From Imperialibacter roseus (GTDB lineage: Bacteria > Bacteroidota > Bacteroidia > Cytophagales > Cyclobacteriaceae), in NCBI RefSeq assembly GCF_032999765.1, contig NZ_CP136051.1, forward strand, positions 372,001 through 436,000: DNA of 64,000 nucleotides, given 5' to 3'. Position numbers and translations under genes: made by a program. Of this stretch, positions 1 to 8,897 are shown one piece after another (positions within the stretch are counted from its first letter, which is position 1; the number at the start of each line of letters is the position of its first letter). The notes under the pieces are model-generated. The model had not been told where the DNA came from and searched no databases. It worked only from the letters and a program-made list of their open reading frames with translations.

Positions 1-78
1 GGCCGTTTGTTTCTCTATTTCATTTTTAGAGTAAGCGTATATTAAAATATTGCTGTCTAGAAATATCTTATCGTTCAT
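1..78 (-). CDS. PIN-domain toxin, VapC-like (5' fragment)
   Basis: Only the first 26 codons lie inside the window. The protein begins MNDKIFLDSNILIYAYSKNE, and the LDSNILIYA segment is the first strand and first catalytic Asp of a PIN-domain RNase. Members of the family cleave RNA and are held inactive by a cognate antitoxin. The ATG lies inside the end of the upstream antitoxin-like gene (11-nt overlap), the usual translationally coupled antitoxin-toxin order. The remaining acidic residues are off the left edge, so activity cannot be judged. Confidence 0.75.
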   Translation of the reverse strand, partial: MNDKIFLDSNILIYAYSKNEIEKQTA

Positions 79-277
79 TGGCTTCATTACGGTCAAATCT
101 GAAACCGGCAGTGTCAATGGAAATTGCTGAGAACGAAACTTTCTTGGGTATTGTCTTTTCTCTCTCTACTCCTTCATTTTTCCTGAAGGCAATTACTTCT
201 ACTTCTGTACCAACATAATCGGCTGGTACTTCGATTGAAACCTGCTGCTTTTTGGGGATTAAACTGGTTCTTACCAT
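68..277 (-). CDS. VapB-like antitoxin
   Basis: A 69-residue protein that fits the small antitoxins preceding PIN toxins in Bacteroidota. The N-terminal part is a short strand-rich segment (KKQQVSIEVPADYVGTEVEV, residues 9-28) like the DNA-binding or dimerising part of such antitoxins. The C-terminal half is charged and would be expected to wrap the toxin. The assignment rests mainly on size, order and the 11-nt overlap with the PIN gene, not on a recognised domain. The pair would repress its own transcription if it behaves like known VapBC systems. Confidence 0.6.
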   Translation of the reverse strand: MVRTSLIPKKQQVSIEVPADYVGTEVEVIAFRKNEGVEREKTIPKKVSFSAISIDTAGFRFDRNEANER

Positions 278-353
278 AGTTTTAGTTCATTTGCCTGCTT
301 ATCAAAGATAGCCAAAATACTCCAAATAGTGAGTTGCTGACCTAATCTTCCGA

Positions 354-2384
354 TTAAACAATCAACGACAAAGCTTCTTTTATCGTGCCCACCGGTCGCT
401 GGCAGGCTCGGTTATAACAAACGTAAACCGTAGCCTTTTCATTCACCATCTTTTTGTCAACCAGCATCGGTAATGCGTCCGTTTCCTTTTCTGAAACTGC
501 CACCACCTTGTTAGGTAGGTAGGTCTGTTGTAGCTCACCTGCAAGCTTGCCTGCACCAGGTCCTACTATGGCAATTTCCGCTGTGGGTTTGGCCAGCTGA
601 CCTGCCATCATGGCCCAGTTGGTGAGGTAGTCGGGCTCCGTGAGTATCAACAACTTTAGTCTGGCGGTCATTTCCTCAGCAAGTGTAAGGTAGTCGTTGT
701 TTTCAAAGTAAAGCCCCAGCTTGTGCAGGTTGTGCGCCATTATCGAATTGGTGGAGGGAATCACGTTGTCAAATACTTCCTTCTTTCGGGCAATCAGTTT
801 TTCTCCCTTGCTTGAGGTGTAATAGAAAAGTCGTTCTTCGTTATCAAAGAACTCTTCCATCACTTTGCTGGACAGCAAATAGGCAAACTGAAGCCATTCC
901 CGATCAAAGCTGGCTTCATACAGCTTGATGAGGCCGTCAACGGTAGCAGCATAGTCTTCCAGATAGCCATAAAGTTTGGCTTCACCATTTTTGTAGGTAC
1001 GATGCAGTACGCCGCTGTGCCACGCTTTGCTTTTGATAAACGAAGCGCAATTGAAAGCAAGCTTGCCAAATTTATCTTCTTTGAAAACAATCGCCGCATC
1101 TGCCAGCCCTTTGATCAAGAGCCCGTTCCATCCGGTGAGAATTTTATCGTCTAAACCAGGCCTTACCCGAGACGCTCTGACTTGCATGGCTCGCTCATTG
1201 AAGGCAGCCAGGGCTTGCTTAGCCTGAGCTATCGGCAATTGATGCCTGCCGCCCACCGTTTCGATGGCATCGGTAACAAACAAGATATTTCTGCCGTGCT
1301 CCCAGTTGCCATTCTCTGAGATATTGTAATAGTCTTTGATAAATTCCTTTTGATCTCCTGCTATTGCTTCAAACTCAGGTTGCGTCCAGATGTAGAACTT
1401 GCCTTCCACGCCCTCACTGTCGGCATCGAGGGCAGCATAGAAGCCACCTTCTTCGTGCAGCATTTCTCGCTCCAGCCATTTCACTGTTTGATACACCACC
1501 TCTTTGAATAGCGGATTTTCCGTCACCTGATAAGCTTCCGAATACAAAGAGAGGAGCTGGGCGTTGTCGTACAGCATTTTCTCAAAGTGAGGAGCAAACC
1601 ATTCGCCATCCACCGAGTAGCGAGCAAAGCCACCGCCGGCCTGATCGTAGATGCCCCCCTGAGCCATTTTGATGAGTGTGAAATGCACGTGATCAACCAG
1701 TTGCTGGCTGTTGGTAGCATGCCCATGACGCAGCAGGAACAGCCAAATGCTGGGCATGGGGAATTTAGGTGCTTTTTGCAGGCCTCCCCAAATGGTATCA
1801 AACTTTGGGAGCAATCTGCCAGCTGCAGAACTGATTTCCGCAAGAGAAAAGCTGCTTTCCGGCGAAGAAAGGCTGAACTGTTCCAGCACACTACCACCAA
1901 GGTGGTCAGCGAACTTCTCAGCTGAGTCTTCCAGCTCCTGGCGTTGCTTGATAAATGCCTCAGCTATGTTTTCGAGTAGACCAGCCCAGTTCTTCGCAGG
2001 GAAATAGGTGCCGCCGTAGAAGGGTTTTTGCTCCGGCGTAAGAAACACATTGAGGGGCCAGCCGCCGTTCAGCCCCATGGCTTGCACGGCGTCCATGTAC
2101 ACCTGGTCCACATCGGGCCGTTCCTCCCGGTCGACTTTGATGCACACATAGTGGTCGTTCATGAGCTGGGCGATGGCTTCGTTTTCAAACGACTCATGTT
2201 CCATCACGTGACACCAATGGCAGGCAGAGTAACCTATACTGAGAATAATAGGCTTGTCTTCCTTCAATGCCTTGTCCAGCGCTTCTTCTCCCCAGGGCTG
2301 CCAGTCGACGGGGTTGAAGGCGTGTTGTAGCAGGTAGGGGCTTGTTTCACTGATCAGCTTGTTGGGCTGCGGGCCTTTGGTCAT
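354..2384 (-). CDS. YyaL/SPATA20-family thioredoxin-domain protein
   Basis: This 676-residue protein has an N-terminal thioredoxin-like domain of the DUF255 family. The sequence SACHWCHVM around residues 53-61 carries the CxxC motif. A long C-terminal region (about residues 190-660) resembles the alpha/alpha six-barrel of glycosidase-like folds, with phrases such as APKFPMPS and [11 protein letters not shown] typical of the family. Length matches full-length members. Cellular role is not firmly known; the family is linked to thiol or redox functions in the cytoplasm. Its start overlaps the stop of the GSCFA gene by 4 nt, so the two are probably one transcription unit. Confidence 0.88.
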   Translation of the reverse strand: MTKGPQPNKLISETSPYLLQHAFNPVDWQPWGEEALDKALKEDKPIILSIGYSACHWCHVMEHESFENEAIAQLMNDHYVCIKVDREERPDVDQVYMDAVQAMGLNGGWPLNVFLTPEQKPFYGGTYFPAKNWAGLLENIAEAFIKQRQELEDSAEKFADHLGGSVLEQFSLSSPESSFSLAEISSAAGRLLPKFDTIWGGLQKAPKFPMPSIWLFLLRHGHATNSQQLVDHVHFTLIKMAQGGIYDQAGGGFARYSVDGEWFAPHFEKMLYDNAQLLSLYSEAYQVTENPLFKEVVYQTVKWLEREMLHEEGGFYAALDADSEGVEGKFYIWTQPEFEAIAGDQKEFIKDYYNISENGNWEHGRNILFVTDAIETVGGRHQLPIAQAKQALAAFNERAMQVRASRVRPGLDDKILTGWNGLLIKGLADAAIVFKEDKFGKLAFNCASFIKSKAWHSGVLHRTYKNGEAKLYGYLEDYAATVDGLIKLYEASFDREWLQFAYLLSSKVMEEFFDNEERLFYYTSSKGEKLIARKKEVFDNVIPSTNSIMAHNLHKLGLYFENNDYLTLAEEMTARLKLLILTEPDYLTNWAMMAGQLAKPTAEIAIVGPGAGKLAGELQQTYLPNKVVAVSEKETDALPMLVDKKMVNEKATVYVCYNRACQRPVGTIKEALSLIV

Positions 2385-3343
2385 AGAATTTCCTTTTTCA
2401 GGGCTTGTATCTCTTGTTCTAAATTCAATTGGCTACTCAATTGTTCCATTTCTTCCATCGTCTTTTTCAAAAAAGCCTGATGGTGTGCCGAAGCCGGGTG
2501 AAAAGGCTTGTGTTCAAGGTTTCTTTTCAACTTCTGCCACTTAAGAATCAGCTGCCTGGTGGGCTCATCGAAGTAAGCTCCGGAGAACTTTTCCCAGATA
2601 TAGTCGTGCGCTGTTTCGTTGGGGTGGATCATGTCCTTCTCGTAGAAGCGATAGTCCCGCAGGTCGTCCATCATGACCTCGTAGGAGGGAAAGTAGCTAA
2701 CCTCAGGGAATGCGGTCATTTCAGCCACCGCCACCCGCAGGATGGACTTACTTTGGCTGTTGACTACAAGTGTGTCTTTGACATGCCGTACGGGGCTAAC
2801 AGTGACTATCATTTGGATTCCGGAATTAACCTGAAAAAGCTGGTTCCGCACATTTTCGTAGGCTCTGATCACCTCTTTAACCGACAATATCCTTTTTGAA
2901 AATTGGCTGGCAGACACTTTGTGGCAATTGGCCACTATTTCTCCTGAGCGTTCGTATACTACGGCCGTGCCTAAAGTAACGATGAGCCATTTTGCATCAG
3001 CGAGGGTTTTGGTGGTTTTTTGCTCAAGCTGTTGCACCTCTGCCTGGAGTTCCTCTTTGGTTCCTTTCCCAAACTTTGAATGCAGGTCGAAGTGCTGGTA
3101 AATGCCCTGACTTTCAACGATTCCCTCATTTGTAAAACTGGTGTTGCTTGCAGCTTGTGAAAGCAGCTTGAAAATGGAGACAGGATTGTAGACTGTACCA
3201 AATGGATTGATGTCGACTGAAAACTTGTTTTCAGCCAGGCGATTGCCCATGACATCAGCAAAGCAGGAGCCCATGGTCAGGATCGAATCCTGATGGGTGA
3301 TTAAATGCTGATGTGGCGTTGTGCTAATTTCGGTGCGAAACAT
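2381..3343 (-). CDS. GSCFA domain-containing protein
   Basis: A 320-residue protein with the family-defining motif [17 protein letters not shown] (residues 24-40). The GSCFA family is related to SGNH/GDSL hydrolases: Ser in GSCFA would be the nucleophile, and [16 protein letters not shown] (about residues 239-254) supplies the late Asp/His-like motif. Substrate is unknown. The C-terminal 50 residues are charged and helical. It is first in a two-gene unit with the YyaL-like gene (ATGA overlap) and is transcribed away from the DUF433/DUF5615 pair, with 88 bp between the divergent starts. Confidence 0.88.
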   Translation of the reverse strand: MFRTEISTTPHQHLITHQDSILTMGSCFADVMGNRLAENKFSVDINPFGTVYNPVSIFKLLSQAASNTSFTNEGIVESQGIYQHFDLHSKFGKGTKEELQAEVQQLEQKTTKTLADAKWLIVTLGTAVVYERSGEIVANCHKVSASQFSKRILSVKEVIRAYENVRNQLFQVNSGIQMIVTVSPVRHVKDTLVVNSQSKSILRVAVAEMTAFPEVSYFPSYEVMMDDLRDYRFYEKDMIHPNETAHDYIWEKFSGAYFDEPTRQLILKWQKLKRNLEHKPFHPASAHHQAFLKKTMEEMEQLSSQLNLEQEIQALKKEIL

Positions 3344-3431
3344 GTCGCAAAATAAGTAAATAACGTATGGAGAAGCATCGTTATTTAAGATGCATGAATT
3401 TTTGTAGATTTAATCTGTTAATACTTTAGTT

Positions 3432-3659
3432 ATGACTGACTACAAACAAATTATTACAATTGAACCAGGGAAGAGAGGAGGCAAGCCGTGTATCCGTGGA
3501 ATGCGTATTACTGTTAGTGATATTCTTGGTTGGTTGGCTTCAGGGATGACGGTTCAGGAAATATTGGCTGACTTCGACGAACTGACCGAAACGGATATAT
3601 ATGCAGCCTTAAGTTACGCAGCTGATAGGGAGAATAGGATTTATCAGGTGTCCCAATGA
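3432..3659 (+). CDS. DUF433 domain antitoxin-like protein
   Basis: A 75-residue protein with the DUF433 signature: GKRGGKPCIRGMRITVSDIL (residues 13-32), followed by a helix-turn-helix-like stretch EILADFDELTETDIYAALSY. DUF433 proteins, also called VapB45-like, are winged-helix-type antitoxins usually encoded just before a DUF5615 PIN-like protein, exactly the arrangement here, with a 4-nt ATGA overlap. Likely role: DNA-binding antitoxin and autorepressor. Confidence 0.88.
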   Translation: MTDYKQIITIEPGKRGGKPCIRGMRITVSDILGWLASGMTVQEILADFDELTETDIYAALSYAADRENRIYQVSQ

Positions 3660-4006
3660 AATTCTTGTTCGATCAGAATATCTCTCATAGAATTCTGAAA
3701 TACCTTCCGATCGAATTTTCCAACGCTACACATGTTAAAAAGGAAGGCCTGATCAATGTTCGGGACAATGCTATTTGGGAATTTGCTAAGGTTAATGGCT
3801 ATACCATAGTAACACAAGACTCCGATTTCAATGATCTTAATTTACTTTATGGGTTTCCTCCAAAAATAATCTGGATACGCACTGGCAACCTCAAAACACA
3901 GATGATAGTAGAGATTTTAACAGAATATCAGCATGAGATTTATCAATTTCTTCAAGATGATAGTTTCGGGTGTTTTGAGATAGTAAGCTTCAGATCAAAT
4001 AACTAA
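3656..4006 (+). CDS. DUF5615 PIN-like protein (putative toxin)
   Basis: A 116-residue protein starting MKFLFDQNISHRILKYL. FDQN is the first acidic motif of PIN-like DUF5615 proteins, DNAIWEFAK (about residues 38-46) the second, and TQDSDFNDL (about 54-62) the third. The family is predicted to be an RNase in VapBC45-type toxin-antitoxin pairs. Start overlaps the stop of the DUF433 gene by 4 nt, and all three acidic motifs appear intact, so the pair may be functional. A bidirectional terminator lies about 55 bp downstream. Confidence 0.87.
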   Translation: MKFLFDQNISHRILKYLPIEFSNATHVKKEGLINVRDNAIWEFAKVNGYTIVTQDSDFNDLNLLYGFPPKIIWIRTGNLKTQMIVEILTEYQHEIYQFLQDDSFGCFEIVSFRSNN

Positions 4007-4056
4007 GTTGACCTAATGCTGAGTGAAAGAGTTACTCAGTTATGAAGGTTTACGCA

Positions 4057-4084
4057 CAAAAAAAGGCGCCTTATGAGCGCCTTT
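4057..4084 (-). terminator. Rho-independent terminator of the rpsF operon
   Basis: The arms AAAGGCGC and GCGCCTTT (4062-4069 and 4077-4084) form an 8-bp stem with a 7-nt loop. Read on the minus strand, the stem is followed by a T-run (4057-4064). It ends the ribosomal operon and, as a symmetric hairpin, could also serve the DUF5615 transcript coming from the other side. Confidence 0.8.
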
Positions 4085-4106
4085 CCTTTATGATTTTGTA
4101 TTCGGA

Positions 4107-4550
4107 TTATTCACCGACAACATTCACAGTGATCTCGTGCTTCACATTTTTGTGAAGATCAAGCAATACTGTGTGTTCACCAACGTTCTTCACAGCCTCT
4201 TTGAAAGTGATTCTCTTACGATCCACTTCAAATCCTTTGTCTTTAAGAGCGTCAGAAATTTGAAGAGCTGTAACAGCACCAAATATTTTGCCGCTTTCGC
4301 CAGCCTTGGTGTTGATCGTTACAGTCAAATCGCCGATAGATGCTGCAAGCGCCTGAGCGTCCTGAATGATCTTTTCTGCTTTGTGAGCAGCCTGGCGGAT
4401 GTTTTCTTCAATTTGCTTCTTATTGGAGTTATTGGCGATAATAGCCAATCCCTGAGGAATCAGGTAGTTACGTCCAAACCCTGGCTTTACAGAAACTGTG
4501 TCGTTTTTGTAGCCAACGCCTTTTACGTCTTCTTTTAGTATAATTTCCAT
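4107..4550 (-). CDS. rplI: 50S ribosomal protein L9
   Basis: A 147-residue protein with the classic L9 N-terminal domain (MEIILKEDVKGVGYKNDTVS, then PGFGRNYLIPQGLA), which binds 23S rRNA. A long connecting helix and a C-terminal domain (about residues 75-147, GKIFGAVTALQISDAL) follow. Full length for bacteria. It is the last gene of the rpsF-rpsR-rplI operon, 13 bp after rpsR, with a clear terminator behind it. Confidence 0.97.
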   Translation of the reverse strand: MEIILKEDVKGVGYKNDTVSVKPGFGRNYLIPQGLAIIANNSNKKQIEENIRQAAHKAEKIIQDAQALAASIGDLTVTINTKAGESGKIFGAVTALQISDALKDKGFEVDRKRITFKEAVKNVGEHTVLLDLHKNVKHEITVNVVGE

Positions 4551-4563
4551 GATCCTCGGTGGT

Positions 4564-4818
4564 TTACTTCAATGAATCAGTTACGTACGGTAGAATAGCA
4601 ATATGTCTTGCTCTTTTTACCGCCTGGGCTACTTTCTTCTGGAACTTAAGGCTGGTGCCTGTTAGTCTTCTTGGAAGAATTTTACCTTGTTCGTTTACAA
4701 ATTTCAACAGGAAGTTAGCATCCTTGTAATCAATGTATTTGATTCCGTTCTTCTTAAAACGGCAATACTTCTTGATTTTCTGGATGTCCCTGTTGATGGG
4801 TTCGTTCATCAGTGTCAT
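4564..4818 (-). CDS. rpsR: 30S ribosomal protein S18
   Basis: Up to 84 residues with the S18 hallmark [18 protein letters not shown] and the basic tail [19 protein letters not shown]. It binds 16S rRNA with S6 in the small-subunit platform. The ATG at 4818 overlaps the rpsF stop by 4 nt; the ATG three codons later (4809) is the alternative. The gene lies in the standard order rpsF-rpsR-rplI. Confidence 0.97.
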   Translation of the reverse strand: MTLMNEPINRDIQKIKKYCRFKKNGIKYIDYKDANFLLKFVNEQGKILPRRLTGTSLKFQKKVAQAVKRARHIAILPYVTDSLK

Positions 4819-5174
4819 GCTGCGACCTCCTTATCTTTTTTGTTGAATTCGCCTTTCCTACGCTTGTTGTTGTACTCGACTGCGTCTTTGTTCAACGCAA
4901 CGGTAAGGAAACGCATAACTTTTTCGTCACGACGGAACTCGGTTTCGAGTGCTGCCACAACCCCAGGAGCTGCTTTAAATTCAAAGTACTGATAGAAACC
5001 TGTGGTTTTGTGCTGGATCGGATACGCCAGCTTTTTCAAGCCCCAATTTTCCTCATTGACCATGTCAGCGCCATTGTCGACGGCCACGGTTTTGAATTTT
5101 TCAACAGCATCCTTCATCTGAACATCAGACAAAACGGGAGTTAAAATGAATACTGTCTCGTAATTGTTAAGCAT
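4815..5174 (-). CDS. rpsF: 30S ribosomal protein S6
   Basis: A 119-residue protein with the S6 ferredoxin-like pattern: [20 protein letters not shown] at the start, the central [20 protein letters not shown] and [17 protein letters not shown]. It pairs with S18 on the ribosome. It is first in the operon, with a consensus Bacteroidota promoter about 30 bp before the start codon. The C-terminal tail is lysine-rich, common in the family. Confidence 0.97.
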   Translation of the reverse strand: MLNNYETVFILTPVLSDVQMKDAVEKFKTVAVDNGADMVNEENWGLKKLAYPIQHKTTGFYQYFEFKAAPGVVAALETEFRRDEKVMRFLTVALNKDAVEYNNKRRKGEFNKKDKEVAA

Positions 5175-5201
5175 TGTATAACTTATTAATTAAATGGGCT
5201 G

Positions 5202-5232
5202 CAAAGGTATGTAATTGATTCCTAATTGACAA
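5202..5232 (-). promoter_or_regulatory. Promoter of the rpsF-rpsR-rplI operon
   Basis: On the minus strand a perfect TAnnTTTG box (TACCTTTG, 5202-5209) lies 20 bp after a TTG at 5230-5232, matching the -7 and -33 boxes of the Bacteroidota primary sigma factor. The box is about 28 bp upstream of the rpsF ATG, leaving a short leader. Confidence 0.65.
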
Positions 5233-5306
5233 GGCGCTGTCAGATAAGTTGATATGCCCCTTGATTATGCGTTGGAATCCTCAGAAAGAAGCGGAGATAG
5301 CTTGGA

Positions 5307-6209
5307 TTATTTTACCGTAAAGGAGCCTGCGCCCATCAGGTAACCGTCGGTGTACACTTCCACTTTGTGAATGCCCAGCGCATATTCACTGCCCTTGTTG
5401 TAAAGAAAGGACAGTTTTTGGCGGGTATTGTCGAAAAGAATCTCTTGCTTGGCTGTGAAGTACATCTCACGGTTGTCGAACATAAAAGTACCTGATCCTC
5501 TCGTAACGTCGAAAAGCACGTTTCCATCAGGAGCCACTATGCGCACCAGCACATCCTTGCCGTCTACGGGTGCCACTTTGTTTTCAGCTATGTTGAACGT
5601 GACTTTGATCGATTCTATCTGACGATTTTTAAACTCGCCAATAGTTTCTTTACCCCTGCTATTGACAGCGGCTATTACCATGTTTTCCACCTTCAGTTGA
5701 GAGGCAAGGGCCACTTTTTCTTCAAGCTTGTTTTTGGACTGATTGAGGTCTCTTATGGAAGCTGTCAACTCATTTTTCTCTTCTTTCAGGCCTGTGTTCT
5801 CAGTTAAAAGCTTCTCATTGATGGCTCTTAGCTTGGTAATCTCTTCGTCTTGTGCAACCAGAAGTTCACGGTAACCTTCCACTCTGGCTTTTAGCTGCCC
5901 AATTTCTCTGTTGCTTCGGGTTCTTATGGCCTCTTTTTCTTTCTCCAGCTGCTCTTTCACTTTCAAAAGCGTGTCTATCTCACCACCCAGTTCGGTAATG
6001 GTTTGGATTCGTTTATCGAGTTCAGATGATACCGAATCAAGACTGAAATATGTTTCGGTCAGCTCCTCCTGCTTCGCCATATTGTCTGCCGTGAGCGATT
6101 TATTGGTGCTGTAGTCGATACCTATCTTCACTAAAGCCAACAACAAAAGGATAGCCAGGGCTATGACGATTGATTGCTGCTTTTTATTATTACTTCCTCC
6201 TTCACTCAT
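5307..6209 (-). CDS. Membrane-anchored coiled-coil protein
   Basis: A 300-residue protein with a Lys-rich cytoplasmic N-terminus and one transmembrane helix (IVIALAILLLLALVKIGIDY, residues 15-34). A long coiled coil follows (about residues 40-165; heptads rich in Leu, Glu and Lys). The C-terminal domain (about residues 175-300) is strand-rich and ends in SFTVK. Homologs in Bacteroidota are sometimes labelled chromosome-partitioning proteins, but nothing here shows an ATPase. Function is unknown; the topology suggests an envelope or periplasmic spacer. It stands alone, downstream of nothing on its strand. Confidence 0.75.
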   Translation of the reverse strand: MSEGGSNNKKQQSIVIALAILLLLALVKIGIDYSTNKSLTADNMAKQEELTETYFSLDSVSSELDKRIQTITELGGEIDTLLKVKEQLEKEKEAIRTRSNREIGQLKARVEGYRELLVAQDEEITKLRAINEKLLTENTGLKEEKNELTASIRDLNQSKNKLEEKVALASQLKVENMVIAAVNSRGKETIGEFKNRQIESIKVTFNIAENKVAPVDGKDVLVRIVAPDGNVLFDVTRGSGTFMFDNREMYFTAKQEILFDNTRQKLSFLYNKGSEYALGIHKVEVYTDGYLMGAGSFTVK

Positions 6210-6306
6210 GGTATTGGTCTATTACTGTGCACAATGTAAAAACAGCCGCAAAATTAGGGAACTAATGTCTTAAAACAATGTTAATTGCCGTCATTACAGC
6301 TAGTTT

Positions 6307-6900
6307 ATGAATTTGGATGCCAATTTTTGAACAAAAAGATACCTGGATGGGTCAACTGGATGGGATGCCGGTGCCATTACCACACCTCTTAAGGCCTATT
6401 TTGATCAGCTCGCCGACAAACAAGCCAGGATTCTGATCCCTGGAGCGGGAAATGGCTACGAAGCCGAATACCTTTTCAAAGTGGGCTTCCAAAACGTTTT
6501 TGTTATAGATTTAAGTCGTGAACCGCTCAACAACCTTCGTCAAAGAGTACCGGAGCTGCCCCAAGAGCAGCTGATAGAAGGGGATTTTTTTGACCATAAC
6601 GGCCAATACGATCTTATCGTCGAGCAGACTTTCTTTTGCGCAATCGATCCGTCACTGAGGCAAAGGTATGCCGGGAAAACATATGAGTTATTGAGGCCTG
6701 GAGGTAAGTTCGTGGGTGTTTTATTTGACGACCCGCTCAATAGCGACCGCCCACCTTTTGGCGGCAATGCTGCGGAGTACAGGACGTATTTTGAGCCACT
6801 GTTTGATTTTAAGGTATTTGAGACCTGTTACAATTCAATTCCACCCAGGGCTGGCAGGGAGCTATTTATCCATTTGACAAAAAAGGAAACCATTTCTTAG
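6307..6900 (+). pseudogene. TPMT-family SAM methyltransferase gene with in-frame TGA at codon 8
   Basis: From ATG 6307 the frame reads MNLDANF, then TGA (6328-6330), then TKRYLDGSTGWDAGAITTPL and onward for 190 codons to 6900. Family members have Trp at the stop position (FW..RY...TGWD), so one base change, TGG to TGA, breaks the gene. The body keeps the SAM-binding motif ILIPGAGNGYEAEYL and later motifs such as LLRPGGKFVGVLF, so decay is recent or the stop is a sequencing error. Translation from the GTG at 6481 would lose the SAM motif and is unlikely to give an active enzyme. The gene is convergent with the O-methyltransferase-like gene (8 bp apart). Recoding is not proposed, since TGA ends many genes here. 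Confidence 0.75.
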
Positions 6901-6908
6901 TCGTCAGT

Positions 6909-7700
6909 TTAGCACCATAGTACCTCTGTCTCTTTCCTCAAGTCAGGGTTGAAGAAAAGTATGCCGGCATGAAAAATATCAACCGACAGTGTCACCGTTT
7001 CATGCTGGGTTAGCTGCTGCCATGCCCGGTCCATTCCCGCCGACCAGTGAATGTCTCCGACTACGACGATGCTTTGCTGGTGCAGGCTCCCCCGCAAAGT
7101 CTCAAAGAATGAAAGTGTGGCTTCTTCGCTGTGATGCGCATCTATGAAGACCAGATCTAGTTTCGGTGTGGTTTGAATAAAAGGAATGAGCGCTTCCTGT
7201 GCCCTACCTTCTATAAGCTTTATGTTTTGGCAGGCCAGCCGATCAAAAGTCTCTCTAGCCATGGCGGCAATGGCCGGGCTTCCTTCAATGGTGGTTAATT
7301 GTCCTGAAGAAGCCTTGTTTATATAGGCAGCCGAAATGCCCAGAGAAGTGCCAATTTCCAGGCTGTGTTCGGGTTGCTGAAATCTTGTCAGTCGGTATAA
7401 AAAGAAACAAAAGGCTTGGGAAGACAGGCTGTGTTTCGCTATGCTTGCCACTGTTCGTTGTTGCGAGAGACTGACGAGCGAACCCGCTCCGGGGTCTTGC
7501 AAGTCGATGAGTCTTTTGTCCTTTAATAAAGCCTTGCGCAGCTTTTCAATAGGCTCGAAAGCCGCAGATGGGCTTTTGGGCTTTAGTACCTCATTATAAA
7601 ACTTGAAAAGAAAAGGGCCGTGCAAAGACTGCTCATCAACAGCATTGAGCCAGTAGGAAAAGTATGCTTTGGCAGGATAAAGCCTTCTGGAAAGCAACAA
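6909..7700 (-). CDS. Class I SAM-dependent methyltransferase (O-methyltransferase-like)
   Basis: A 263-residue protein with a Rossmann SAM-binding core. HSLEIGTSLGISAAYINKA (about residues 112-130) is motif I, TTIEGSPAIAAMARE carries the acidic ribose-binding residue, and KLDLVFIDAHHSEEATLSFF (about 178-197) is the conserved aspartate region. This layout matches the Methyltransf_24 / catechol O-methyltransferase-like group. Substrate is unknown. Three base pairs separate it from apaG, so both are likely co-transcribed. Confidence 0.8.
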   Translation of the reverse strand: MLLSRRLYPAKAYFSYWLNAVDEQSLHGPFLFKFYNEVLKPKSPSAAFEPIEKLRKALLKDKRLIDLQDPGAGSLVSLSQQRTVASIAKHSLSSQAFCFFLYRLTRFQQPEHSLEIGTSLGISAAYINKASSGQLTTIEGSPAIAAMARETFDRLACQNIKLIEGRAQEALIPFIQTTPKLDLVFIDAHHSEEATLSFFETLRGSLHQQSIVVVGDIHWSAGMDRAWQQLTQHETVTLSVDIFHAGILFFNPDLRKETEVLWC

Positions 7701-7703
7701 GAA

Positions 7704-8090
7704 TCAATTGAGTTTATAAGGCACCACCATGGTGAACTCTGGAATCTTCACTTGGAATTTTTTACCGTCGAGCACTTTTTCCATGAGGTAGGAGCCCAGC
7801 ATTTTGCCAACGCCCGACCGGAGGTTGCATCCGCTTACGTACTGATGGGTTTCGCCGGGTTCCAGAATTGGCTGCTGGCCCACTACGCCTTCGCCTTCCA
7901 CTTCCCTCACTTGCGTGTTGAGGTCGTGGATGTACCAGTGGCGGCGCAAAAGCTGTATGGTATTGTCTCCGCAGTTCTCTATGGTAATCTTGTAAGTAAA
8001 CACAAAGTGCATCTGCTTCGGATTGGAGTATTCCGGCTGATATTCTGTGATGACGCTCACTTTTACCCCTTCTGTAATTTCAGTTACCAT
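7704..8090 (-). CDS. apaG: ApaG domain protein
   Basis: A 128-residue protein covering the whole ApaG fold, an immunoglobulin-like beta sandwich. Typical blocks are FVFTYKITIENCGDNTIQLL, RRHWYIHDLNTQVREVEGEG and LEPGETHQYVSGCNLRSGVG. ApaG is linked to Co2+/Mg2+ tolerance in enterobacteria; its molecular role is not settled. It is transcribed divergently from ung with 91 bp between starts, and is followed immediately by the methyltransferase gene. Confidence 0.95.
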   Translation of the reverse strand: MVTEITEGVKVSVITEYQPEYSNPKQMHFVFTYKITIENCGDNTIQLLRRHWYIHDLNTQVREVEGEGVVGQQPILEPGETHQYVSGCNLRSGVGKMLGSYLMEKVLDGKKFQVKIPEFTMVVPYKLN

Positions 8091-8181
8091 GAAATTGTAA
8101 GACTTAAATGCGGATGCCTATATTAGGGTTGGTTGTTGCCAGGAGGCTATTAAGATACAAAGAAAATCAAAAAAATGATTC

Positions 8182-8844
8182 ATGGATGTAAAAATTGAAG
8201 AAAGCTGGAAGAAGAAATTGTTACCTGAATTTGACAAAAGCTATTTCGTCGACCTTACTTCTTTCGTAAAAGATGAATACTCAAAGCATATTGTTTACCC
8301 TCCAGGCAAAGAAATTTTCAGTGCATTTGCCCACTGTCCCTTTGATCAGGTAAAGGTGGTGATCATTGGCCAGGATCCATATCATGGCGCAAATCAGGCC
8401 AATGGCTTGTGTTTTTCGGTAAAAGACGGTATTAAAATGCCACCGTCGCTGGTCAATATTTTTAAAGAACTTGCCAACGATCTTGGAAAGGATATTCCTC
8501 CTTCGGGCAATCTGGAGCGTTGGGCCGATCAGGGTGTGTTGCTGCTCAATGCGACGCTAACCGTGAGAGCCAGCAGCCCGGGATCGCATCAGAACCGAGG
8601 GTGGGAAACTTTTACTGACGAAGTGATAAAGACGGTTTCGGCGGAAAAGGAAAATGTGGTTTTCATTTTATGGGGAGCTTATGCGCAGCGTAAAGGAGCC
8701 GTTATTGATAAGTCAAAACACTGTGTGATAGAATCACCGCATCCGTCTCCTTTTTCTGCACATAGTGGCTTTTTTGGTAGTAAGCCGTTTAGTAAAACGA
8801 ATGAGTACCTGAAATCGAAGGGGTTAAGGGAGGTTGATTGGTGA
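8182..8844 (+). CDS. ung: Uracil-DNA glycosylase, family 1
   Basis: A 220-residue enzyme that removes uracil from DNA in base-excision repair. The water-activating motif GQDPYHGANQANGLCFSV places the catalytic Asp at residue 65. The Leu-loop motif HPSPFSAHSGFFGSKPFSKT places the conserved His at residue 187. Length is typical. It stands alone between apaG (divergent) and the GH43 gene. Confidence 0.97.
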   Translation: MDVKIEESWKKKLLPEFDKSYFVDLTSFVKDEYSKHIVYPPGKEIFSAFAHCPFDQVKVVIIGQDPYHGANQANGLCFSVKDGIKMPPSLVNIFKELANDLGKDIPPSGNLERWADQGVLLLNATLTVRASSPGSHQNRGWETFTDEVIKTVSAEKENVVFILWGAYAQRKGAVIDKSKHCVIESPHPSPFSAHSGFFGSKPFSKTNEYLKSKGLREVDW

Positions 8845-8897
8845 TTAATAGAAATAAAAATTTTATAAATTGACGTCACCAAACTAATACCTACAAA

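Noticed and set aside
6328-6330. TGA read through as Trp or selenocysteine
   Set aside because: Many genes here end in TGA (for example DUF433, ADH and the frame-shifted Xre), and no selenocysteine structure is seen after the codon.
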